Shown in pieces: positions 18,122 to 25,353 of a stretch of DNA of 64,000 nt. Both the position numbers and the translations under genes were made by a program. The notes below the pieces were generated by a model, which saw only the letters and a program-made list of their open reading frames with translations, made no database searches and was not told the DNA's origin. The DNA comes from Flavilitoribacter sp020436695 (GTDB taxonomy: Bacteria > Bacteroidota > Bacteroidia > Chitinophagales > Saprospiraceae). Position 1 is the stretch's first letter; each line of letters opens with the position of its first letter. The DNA lies in NCBI GenBank assembly GCA_041392665.1, contig JAWKLQ010000009.1:62001-126000 (forward strand), written 5' to 3'.

Positions 18122-18292
18122 CTACCCACCGTACATACCGGTGAGCGGCCGGGTACGGCTGGCCTTCGGTTGGGCGGCATCTTCACCACCGACGATCTGC
18201 TTCATCTCGTTTTCATTCAGCAGGCCGCTTTTTACTTCTTTGAGAAAATCTTCGAGAGATGGGTGGGTGTTGGTTTGCGGTGTTTTGCGCAT
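18122..18292 (-). CDS. Putative RiPP-type precursor peptide with double-glycine leader
   Basis: 56 residues, ATG 18292 to TAG 18122. The first 36 residues look like a Bacteroidota double-glycine leader: an amphipathic part (SLEDFLKEVKSGLLNENEM) ending in KQIVGG (Gly35-Gly36), the cleavage site of C39-peptidase exporters. The remaining 20 residues have no Cys; they contain Ser45, Thr47, Thr51, two Arg, Pro residues and a terminal MYGG. A well-formed promoter lies 44-74 bp upstream on the same strand. The next gene downstream is the RRE-like kinase. No exporter or peptidase gene is seen nearby. The short length makes chance possible, but the leader pattern, promoter and context agree. Confidence 0.6.
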   Translation of the reverse strand: MRKTPQTNTHPSLEDFLKEVKSGLLNENEMKQIVGGEDAAQPKASRTRPLTGMYGG

Positions 18293-18335
18293 GTTGATTT
18301 GGTTTTGGTTGAGAAATATTACATATCTTCCCCAC

Positions 18336-18366
18336 TAAAGATAAAACACCCAATCCACACCACAAA
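18336..18366 (-). promoter_or_regulatory. Bacteroidota-type promoter for the leader-peptide gene
   Basis: On the minus strand: TTTG (18366-18363), 19 nt, then TATCTTTA (18343-18336), one mismatch from the TAnnTTTG -7 box. This spacing matches the family consensus and would start transcription near 18329, giving a leader of about 36 nt before ATG 18292. The -33 box abuts the start codon of the divergent sulfatase. Confidence 0.55.
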
Positions 18367-19902
18367 ATGAAGCACCTGCTGCACTTTTTTCTTCTATTGG
18401 GCCTCATCATCCTGGCGAATGCCTGCTCATCAACGTCAGAAAGCGATGAACAGGCCGGGGCTACTCCCCCCAATATCCTTTTCATCTTTACAGATGATCA
18501 AACTTACACTTCGATTCATGCCCTTGGCAATGAGGAGATCCATACGCCCAATCTGGATCGTTTGGTCAGCAAAGGCACTACTTTTACCCATGCTTACAAT
18601 ATGGGGGGCTGGAATGGGGCCATCTGCCTGGCTTCCCGGGCAATGATCATTTCCGGGCGGCCGCTGTGGCGGGCACACGCCTTTAAGCAAAACTGGGTGA
18701 ATGGCGATTCCCTGGAGCTAAGTTGGCCCAAACTCATGGAATCCCGTGGCTACAGAACCTATATGACCGGTAAATGGCATGTGGATGCTCCGGCCGACCA
18801 GGTCTTCCAAACGGCCCGTCATATCCGGCCGGGCATGCCCACGGATGTGCGGAACAACAAAGAACTTCGGGAACGGGTAACGGCTCAACTCCTGGCAGGG
18901 CGCTCTGACCTTACTGAAAGAATGCCCCTTGGCTACAACCGGCCGCTGGATGAGAACGATGATTCCTGGTCACCAACCGATACCCTGTTCGGCGGCTTCT
19001 GGCAGGGAGGAAAGCACTGGAGTGAAGTGGTACGCGATGATGCGCTGGATTATCTGCAGGATGCGGCCCAGCACGATGATCCCTTTTTCATGTATCTGGC
19101 TTTCAACGCGCCGCATGATCCCCGACAGGCGCCACAGGAATATCAGGATCTGTATAATGTCGACAGTATTTCACTGCCGGAAAGCTGGTTGCCGCAATAT
19201 CCCTACATGGTGGAAATGGGGAGCGGCCCTGGCCTGCGCGATGAAGATCTGGCTCCTTATCCGCGTACGCCTTACGCCATCAGGACCCACATTAAGGAGT
19301 ATTACGCCATCATCAGTCATCTGGATGCCCAGATCGGTAAAATCCTGGATGCATTGGAAGCTTCGGGGAAAGCGGATAACACTTATATTTTCTTCAGCGC
19401 GGATCACGGTCTGTCAGTAGGCCGGCACGGATTGATCGGCAAACAGAGCCTTTTTGATCACAGCATCCGTCCACCCATGATGGTTGTGGGGCCGGATATT
19501 CCCGCCGGACAGCGGGTAGATGCGGATGTCTATTTGCAGGATATTATGGCTACCAGTCTGGAACTGGCTGGAGTGCCAAAACCTGATTTTGTAGGTTTCA
19601 ACAGCCTTTTACCCCTGGCCAGAGGCACCCGCACCGAGAGCTTCTATCCGGCCATTTACGGAGCTTATGAGAAGTCTTCCCAGCGCATGATCCGCAAAGA
19701 TGGTTATAAGTTGATCTCATATCCGAAGGCTAATAAACTCCTGTTATTCGATCTGAATAATGATCCGCAGGAAATGACGGACCTGGCTGATCTGCCGGAG
19801 TACAAGGAAAAGGTAGAAGATATGTATCGCGAACTGGTCGAACTGGAGCGGGAGATGGATGATCCGATGGTGAGTGAAGATGTGCCGGATTCGGGGCGCT
19901 AG
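18367..19902 (+). CDS. Sulfatase lipoprotein (iduronate-2-sulfatase-like)
   Basis: 511 residues. The lipobox ANAC gives lipidated Cys20. The S1 sulfatase fold begins NILFIFTDDQ; the formylglycine motif is CLASR with Cys87 (GAICLASRAMIISGR), i.e. the CxASR variant. Other motifs are GKWHVD, FNAPHDP, FFSADHGLSVGRHGLIGKQ and LFDLNNDPQEMTDLA near the C-terminus, where chain length and order resemble iduronate/choline-type sulfatases. It acts outside the cytoplasm on a sulfated substrate after cysteine-to-formylglycine conversion. It is divergent from the leader-peptide gene; no obvious functional link. Confidence 0.92.
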   Translation: MKHLLHFFLLLGLIILANACSSTSESDEQAGATPPNILFIFTDDQTYTSIHALGNEEIHTPNLDRLVSKGTTFTHAYNMGGWNGAICLASRAMIISGRPLWRAHAFKQNWVNGDSLELSWPKLMESRGYRTYMTGKWHVDAPADQVFQTARHIRPGMPTDVRNNKELRERVTAQLLAGRSDLTERMPLGYNRPLDENDDSWSPTDTLFGGFWQGGKHWSEVVRDDALDYLQDAAQHDDPFFMYLAFNAPHDPRQAPQEYQDLYNVDSISLPESWLPQYPYMVEMGSGPGLRDEDLAPYPRTPYAIRTHIKEYYAIISHLDAQIGKILDALEASGKADNTYIFFSADHGLSVGRHGLIGKQSLFDHSIRPPMMVVGPDIPAGQRVDADVYLQDIMATSLELAGVPKPDFVGFNSLLPLARGTRTESFYPAIYGAYEKSSQRMIRKDGYKLISYPKANKLLLFDLNNDPQEMTDLADLPEYKEKVEDMYRELVELEREMDDPMVSEDVPDSGR

Positions 19903-20134
19903 GTAGGCTTTTTCCAGTTGTGGCAGATCTGTCGGAACTACCGCAACTCGCTGCTCTCAAACGAAAGACGACGGTATTATCAGGCCCAAACGAAAGACGT
20001 TGTGTTAACTGACCACAAGTGTATTAACCTAGTTGCAATAGGTGAAAAGTTTACCGGATGACCAGCCATAAACGGGTTTTCTCCAGCTTCAATTGATAGA
20101 TAATTTTCTATTTTCGCACTGGAAAACCAACCAC

Positions 20135-22951
20135 ATGATCCAAGAATTACTCCTGCAGTTCCTCCCTCCGGAGCGCATCAAAGCCCGTCTTATCGACCGC
20201 TACGCTTACGCCAGCGATGCCAGCCATTTCTATTTGGTGCCGGAAGCCGTGGTGCAACCCAATGCCGTTGAAGAGATCCGGGATCTGTTCCGTTTCGCGC
20301 ATGAAAATGGTAAACATCTTACTTTTCGAGCGGGTGGTACCAGCCTTTCCGGACAGTCGGTAACGGATGGCATTCTGGTAGATCTGAGTAACTATTGGAG
20401 AACTGTAACACCGGAAAATGGGGGCAAGCAGGTACGGGTAGAACCGGCAGTGATCGGCTCTTATGTCAATCTGGCCCTGAGAGCTTACGGACGTAAAATG
20501 GGGCCCGATCCCGCCTCCATTAATGCGGCCATGATGGGAGGTATTCTGTCCAATAATTCCAGTGGGATGTGTTGTGGGGTAGTGGATAATTCCTACCATA
20601 CCCTGCGGTCTATTACCTTTGTGCTGCCCAACGGACAGGTATTCAACACGGAAAAAGTCGAAGATTACCAGCGCTTTGAAACGGAGGCCAAAGAGATTGC
20701 AGATGGATTAACGCAACTCAGAAAAGAGGTACTGGCTAACCCGGAACTCACCGGTCTCATTCGCGAAAAATACAAGCAGAAAAATACGGTTGGCTACTGC
20801 CTGAATGCTTTTATCGACTTTGAGCATCCGCTCGATATCCTGGCCCACCTGATCATCGGTGGTGAAGGGACATTGGCTTTTATTGCCGAAGCGGTGATGA
20901 ATACCATTCCGGATTATCCGGAGAAAATGACGGCTATGCTGTATTTTAACGATCCGGCGGTAGCCTGTCATTCGATCTACGCCCTCAAGCAGACCGGTGC
21001 GCGGGCGCTGGAATTTATGGATCGGGCCTCGCTGCGTTCGGTGGAAGATATGCCCGGCCTGCCGGATTTTTATAAAACCTTACCGGAACGGGCTTCCGCC
21101 ATCCTGATCGAGTTTCAGGAAGAAACACAGGAGGCGCTAAAGGAGCGCTACGATGGAGCCAAAGCATTATTTGATGAGCTCCCCCTGCTCTTTCCGCCGG
21201 AATTCACCCAAGACCCGGCCGCGCAGGCGCTGATGTGGAAGGTGCGCAAAGGCATGTATCCTTCGGTGGCGGGCATGCGGGCCAAGGGTACTTCTGCTCT
21301 GATGGAAGACTGTGTAGTGCCGGTTGAACGCCTGGGCGAGGCCGTGGTGGATGTACAGCAACTTTTTGTCAAACACGGCTATGAGAACGGCATCATCTTT
21401 GGGCACGCCAAGGACGGGAATCTGCACTTTGTCGTGTCGCAGAGCTATACCACGCCGGAAGATATTGCCCATTACGAAAAATTCAATGATGATCTTTTTG
21501 ATCTGATCCTGCATAAATACAAGGGGGCGTTAAAGGGAGAGCACAGTACCGGCCGGGCGGTATCCTCCTTTGTGGAAAAGGAATGGGGCGGCGATGCCTA
21601 CCGGATCATGAAAGAATTGAAGACATTGATCGATCCATCCAACGTACTGAACCCGGGCATCGTGATCACGGATGATCCGCTGTCGCATATTCACCACCTC
21701 AAGGTCATGCCGGTGGTGGAAGAAGAGGTAGATCGCTGTATCGAATGCGGTTTTTGCGAAAGCGCCTGTCCCAGTCGTGATCTGACCCTGACCCCGCGCC
21801 GTCGCATCGTTGTGCGCCGGGCCATTGCACGGGCAGAAACGGCGGGAGATACCGCTACGAAAAACGCACTGCTGAAAGACTATACCTACGATGGTCTGGA
21901 AACCTGCGCTACCGACGGTATGTGTGCCACTAAATGCCCGGTAGATATCAATACCGGTGATCTGGTGAAACGCCTGCGCCGGGAAAATCATGCTCCCCGT
22001 GAAAAAATGCTGGCTTATCGGGTGGCACAAAACTTCATCTGGCTGGAAAGGGCGGCCCGCCTTGGTTTAAAGACCGGGAACGGCATGACCAGATTACTGG
22101 GTGACCGCTTTATGCCCGGTCTGACGAATATGGCCAGGAAACTATTACCGGTTTTGCCGAACTGGTCGCCTCAATTCAAAAGTCTGGACCTGCAAAGCAT
22201 CGGGCGTGCTGCCGCCCGAAATGGTGCCGCTAAAAAGGAGAAAGACTTACAGGTGCTCTATTTCCCCAGTTGTATCTCCCGTATGATGAGTGGGGAAGTC
22301 ATGCGTTCCTTCTATTCGGTATGTGGAAAGGCCGGCATTGAAGTCATACTCCCGGAGCAAATACAGGGAACCTGTTGCGGACAAATATTTTCCTCCAAAG
22401 GCTTTGCCGATGCCTATCGCTACACGGCGAATAAAACCCTGGTCAAACTCTGGGAAGCGACGAATGAAGGGACGATCCCCGTGGTACAGGATGTAAGTAG
22501 CTGTACCCAGACTTTATTGGCCAGTCGTCCCTACCTGAATAAAAAGAACCAGGCTCGCTTTGATGCCATGCAGATCCTGGATATCGTCGATTTTGCGGCG
22601 GATGTATTGCTTCCCCGCCTTAACATTACACAACCTAAAGAACGGGTGGTATTCCATCCGGTCTGCTCCGTACAAAAGATGGGCACCGTCCACAAATTAC
22701 AGACTATAGGCCGGGCCTGCTCGCAACGGGCCGATATCCCGGTTTTTGCAGCCTGTTGTGGGATGGCCGGTGATCGCGGCTTCCTTTATCCGGAATTGAC
22801 GGCTGCAGCTACTAAGACGGAGGCCGAGGAGGTCAGTCAGGAAGTGTACGATGGATACTATTCCACGTCCAAGACCTGTGAATTGGCCTTGTCGGAGGCG
22901 GTGAGGAAGGAGTATGAGTCGGTGATTGTTTTGTTGGATGAGGTATCTTAG
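20135..22951 (+). CDS. FAD-binding and 4Fe-4S oxidase (D-lactate/glycolate dehydrogenase type, GlcD-GlcF fusion)
   Basis: 938 residues from ATG 20135; a TTG 14 codons upstream is in frame but would put the probable -7 box (TATTTTCG, 20109-20116) inside the gene. Order: PCMH-type FAD domain (TFRAGGTSLSGQSVTDG, then MMGGILSNNSSGMCCG), FAD-oxidase C-terminal domain (HAKDGNLHF, GEHSTGRAV), two 4Fe-4S clusters (CIECGFCESACP at about 535; CATDGMCATKCP at about 591), and two CCG domains (CCGQ at about 747, CCGM at about 874). It oxidises D-lactate or another 2-hydroxy acid and feeds electrons to quinone. It resembles LldEFG/Dld-II-like fused enzymes. It stands alone as a transcription unit. Confidence 0.9.
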   Translation: MIQELLLQFLPPERIKARLIDRYAYASDASHFYLVPEAVVQPNAVEEIRDLFRFAHENGKHLTFRAGGTSLSGQSVTDGILVDLSNYWRTVTPENGGKQVRVEPAVIGSYVNLALRAYGRKMGPDPASINAAMMGGILSNNSSGMCCGVVDNSYHTLRSITFVLPNGQVFNTEKVEDYQRFETEAKEIADGLTQLRKEVLANPELTGLIREKYKQKNTVGYCLNAFIDFEHPLDILAHLIIGGEGTLAFIAEAVMNTIPDYPEKMTAMLYFNDPAVACHSIYALKQTGARALEFMDRASLRSVEDMPGLPDFYKTLPERASAILIEFQEETQEALKERYDGAKALFDELPLLFPPEFTQDPAAQALMWKVRKGMYPSVAGMRAKGTSALMEDCVVPVERLGEAVVDVQQLFVKHGYENGIIFGHAKDGNLHFVVSQSYTTPEDIAHYEKFNDDLFDLILHKYKGALKGEHSTGRAVSSFVEKEWGGDAYRIMKELKTLIDPSNVLNPGIVITDDPLSHIHHLKVMPVVEEEVDRCIECGFCESACPSRDLTLTPRRRIVVRRAIARAETAGDTATKNALLKDYTYDGLETCATDGMCATKCPVDINTGDLVKRLRRENHAPREKMLAYRVAQNFIWLERAARLGLKTGNGMTRLLGDRFMPGLTNMARKLLPVLPNWSPQFKSLDLQSIGRAAARNGAAKKEKDLQVLYFPSCISRMMSGEVMRSFYSVCGKAGIEVILPEQIQGTCCGQIFSSKGFADAYRYTANKTLVKLWEATNEGTIPVVQDVSSCTQTLLASRPYLNKKNQARFDAMQILDIVDFAADVLLPRLNITQPKERVVFHPVCSVQKMGTVHKLQTIGRACSQRADIPVFAACCGMAGDRGFLYPELTAAATKTEAEEVSQEVYDGYYSTSKTCELALSEAVRKEYESVIVLLDEVS

Positions 22952-22959
22952 CAGATCTT

Positions 22960-22995
22960 TAGTCGTAAGTCTGTTAGTCGTAAGTCGTTAGTCGG
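22960..22995 (+). repeat. Left tail of the element around the four-helix-bundle gene
   Basis: Tandem words TTAGTCGTAAGTC read left to right (AGTCGTAAGTCTGTTAGTCGTAAGTC and on). The inverse words appear at 23455-23493 on the other side of the gene. The 97 bp between this tail and the ATG contains GAGGCTTGCG and ATTTCAGGCATTAG, weakly recalling the core of the GTCAGT-tailed repeats. Confidence 0.65.
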
Positions 22996-23092
22996 GGAGT
23001 AGTAGTAGATTTGATGTGAGGCTTGCGTTTGAATGGTTTTATGAATATATTTCAGGCATTAGCGCTCTTTTTGATCAGTAAAGAATTGAACA

Positions 23093-23440
23093 ATGACCAT
23101 TCAAAAGTTTGAGGATATTATTGCCTGGCAAAAGGCTCAGGATCAGGCCGTCCTCATTTACCAATACTTCAGCGATCTCCGGGATTATGCATTCAAAAAC
23201 CAGATTTGTAGTGCAGTAGTTTCCATTTCAAACAACATTGCAGAGGGTTTCGATAGAAAAGGAGACAAGGAACTTTGCCGTTTTTTATATATTGCCCTCG
23301 GTTCTGCTTCTGAGGTTCGATCCATGACTTATTTAGCATATCGATTAAAATACATCACAGAGATGCAAAAGGATGAATTACTGGGACAGTCTTCAGAAAT
23401 TAGCCGCCTGATCAGAGGTTTCATTCGATCAGTCAGCTAG
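23093..23440 (+). CDS. Four-helix-bundle protein (23S rRNA intervening-sequence / Avd-like family)
   Basis: 115 residues. The start FEDIIAWQKAQDQAVLIYQ, the AVVSISNNIAEGFDRKG signature and the ASEVRSMTYLAYRL helix identify the small four-helix-bundle family first seen in 23S rRNA intervening sequences, with the same fold as Avd of diversity-generating retroelements. Biochemical role is unknown; the basic patches suggest nucleic-acid binding. No reverse transcriptase or rRNA gene is near. The gene is enclosed exactly by inverted tandem-word tails (22960-22995 and 23455-23493) between two housekeeping genes, which looks like an inserted unit. Confidence 0.9.
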   Translation: MTIQKFEDIIAWQKAQDQAVLIYQYFSDLRDYAFKNQICSAVVSISNNIAEGFDRKGDKELCRFLYIALGSASEVRSMTYLAYRLKYITEMQKDELLGQSSEISRLIRGFIRSVS

Positions 23441-23454
23441 AGTAGGAACGTACT

Positions 23455-23493
23455 GTTGTCGTAACTGACTTACGACTGACAGACTTACGACTA
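23455..23493 (-). repeat. Right tail of the element around the four-helix-bundle gene
   Basis: GACTTACGACTGACAGACTTACGACTA: the reverse complement of the TTAGTCGTAAGTC words at 22960-22995. It ends 10 bp before the next start codon (23504). Confidence 0.65.
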
Positions 23494-23503
23494 AAAAATC
23501 ACA

Positions 23504-24613
23504 ATGCCCTATTCTTTCAATCCCACTGCCCGAATCCTAATGGGCCCCGGCCCTTCCGACGCCCATCCTCGTGTACTGCGTGCTATGGCTGCGCCTTTGA
23601 TGGGCCACCTCGATCCCGAATTTGTACGCATGATGGACGAGGTCAAAAGTATGGTACAGCAGACCCTGCTAACCGATAATCATCTCACCTTTGTGGTCTC
23701 TGCCCCGGGTAGTGCCGGTATGGAAACCTGCCTGGTGAATCTGCTGGAACCGGGCGATGAATGCATCATTTGCATCAACGGCGTATTCGGCGGCCGCATG
23801 GCGGATATTGCCGGACGTTGCGGTGCTACCGTACATACCGTAGAAAAAGAGTGGGGAACGGTGATCGAACCCGCCGATCTGAAAAAAGCGCTGGATAGTT
23901 GCCCGCACCCCAAACTGGTAGCCCTGGTGCACGCCGAAACCTCCACGGGAGCGCTGCAACCGATGCAGGAGATCAGCGATATCGTACACAATGCCGGCGC
24001 TCTGCTGGTGGTGGACGCCGTTACGTCCTACTGTGGTGTGCCGTTGCGGGTGGATGAATGGGGCATCGATGCCCTGTACTCCGGCACCCAGAAATGTCTG
24101 AGCGCCCCTCCGGGTCTGTCGCCGGTCACCTTTTCGGAGGCGGCGGTCAAAATATTGGAAAACCGAAAAACAAAAGTACAGAGCTGGTTCCTGGACCTGA
24201 CCATGGTAAAGAATTATTGGGCGGGAGCCAAGCGTGCTTATCATCATACCGCACCAGTATCTTCCATTTATGCGCTGCATGAAGCACTCAATCTGGTGCT
24301 GGAAGAAGGTCTGGAAAACCGTTGGGCACGACACCGGGAGGTCCATCTTTATCTACAGTCCAAACTGGAAAATATGGGCTTCCGCTATCTCGTGGAAGAA
24401 CCGTATCGATTACCCAACCTCAATTCCGTGTTTCTCCCCGAAGGCCTGGACGAAGCCAAACTGCGCCGCCAACTGCTGGATCAATACAATATCGAAGTGG
24501 GTGGTGGACTCGGTGCTTTCGCCGGTAAGATCTGGCGGATCGGCATCATGGGCGAAAGTTGTACCCGCAATCATGTCAATATGCTGGTGGGGGCTTTGGA
24601 GGAGTTGATGTAA
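23504..24613 (+). CDS. Class V aminotransferase (alanine/serine-glyoxylate or serine-pyruvate type)
   Basis: 369 residues, the usual length for this PLP fold-type I family. Motifs: LMGPGPSDAHPRVL at the N-terminus, LVHAETSTGALQP, the PLP-phosphate-contacting VVDAVTS (Asp near 165), and Lys197 in SGTQKCLSAPPGLSP as Schiff-base lysine. The end IGIMGESCTRNHV is also typical. It would transfer an amino group from Ser or Ala to glyoxylate or pyruvate; the exact pair cannot be told. The upstream 2-hydroxyacid oxidase (20135) could produce glyoxylate if its substrate is glycolate, an attractive but unproven link. Confidence 0.9.
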   Translation: MPYSFNPTARILMGPGPSDAHPRVLRAMAAPLMGHLDPEFVRMMDEVKSMVQQTLLTDNHLTFVVSAPGSAGMETCLVNLLEPGDECIICINGVFGGRMADIAGRCGATVHTVEKEWGTVIEPADLKKALDSCPHPKLVALVHAETSTGALQPMQEISDIVHNAGALLVVDAVTSYCGVPLRVDEWGIDALYSGTQKCLSAPPGLSPVTFSEAAVKILENRKTKVQSWFLDLTMVKNYWAGAKRAYHHTAPVSSIYALHEALNLVLEEGLENRWARHREVHLYLQSKLENMGFRYLVEEPYRLPNLNSVFLPEGLDEAKLRRQLLDQYNIEVGGGLGAFAGKIWRIGIMGESCTRNHVNMLVGALEELM

Positions 24614-24642
24614 CGAATGATCTTCACTAAGTTTTTGAGTTA

Positions 24643-25212
24643 ATGTATTGGAACAACAATAATAGTGGACAGCAGTCAATTGCCTTTTCCCGCAAAAGGC
24701 AATGCCTCGCTGTGTTGTTGTTACTGGTACTTTGTTCGCATCGCATCGTTGGCCTGTTAAGTACGGATCTGGTCTATCTGATGGAAGTGAATGCTGCCAT
24801 GGACGACCGTGAACAGGCGATCGCCGATAGAATTCGCACCGACAGTGAGGTGGAGGTTCACGTTGAGTTGCAGAGTGATGAGCAGATGGAATGGCTCCAG
24901 ACGCTGGGCTATTCGGCGCCGTCTATCTTTTCAGAAGATGTGGACGGAGAAACTGTGTACTACACCATTGATGACCCTATGGCAAAAGCGGTCGAATACG
25001 AGCACTTCGACACGGAACCGCAGCCTTTGGGAACGTCGGATAAATTTCCCACGGCAAGCCCGGATCAGCGGTTGAGTAAATTCTTCTTTTGGGATCATCA
25101 TTTTCATTTTTCAAGAGCGCTACCCCTTCAGGTAAGGGGTAGGACGGTGCCGGTATTTCTGGATAAGTACGGCTCTCCGGTGCCCACACCTCCTCCGAAA
25201 AAGCACGCCTGA
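24643..25212 (+). CDS. Hypothetical membrane-anchored protein upstream of a FecA-like receptor
   Basis: 189 residues, family not recognised. A basic stretch (SRKRQ) precedes one hydrophobic helix (CLAVLLLLVLCSHRIVGLL, about 22-41). The rest is acidic and probably periplasmic, with a short His cluster WDHHFHFS near 150 and a Pro/Lys end (PTPPPKKHA). It starts 29 bp after the aminotransferase and ends 141 bp before the TonB receptor; the latter gap has small inverted repeats (GGCCTTCCCGGCC and GACCATTTATTCATGGTC). The position suggests a role in the same uptake system, possibly metal sensing or binding, which is inference. Confidence 0.6.
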   Translation: MYWNNNNSGQQSIAFSRKRQCLAVLLLLVLCSHRIVGLLSTDLVYLMEVNAAMDDREQAIADRIRTDSEVEVHVELQSDEQMEWLQTLGYSAPSIFSEDVDGETVYYTIDDPMAKAVEYEHFDTEPQPLGTSDKFPTASPDQRLSKFFFWDHHFHFSRALPLQVRGRTVPVFLDKYGSPVPTPPPKKHA

Positions 25213-25353
25213 TCTTCACGCGGCCTTCCCGGCCGGAATTTAGCTTATAAAGCTTTTTAGAAGAATGTCGACCAGGCCGTTTTGTACCTGGGTTCGACCA
25301 TTTATTCATGGTCGGCTGATCACCTGGTCAGTCGGACTCTAATTACGATTTCC

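Noticed and set aside
18056..18370. 104-codon plus-strand ORF over the leader-peptide gene
   Set aside because: Antisense to the better-supported minus-strand peptide and overlaps the sulfatase start; low-quality composition.
23093..23440. Diversity-generating retroelement (Avd present)
   Set aside because: No reverse transcriptase, template repeat or variable repeat seen nearby; only the fold is shared.
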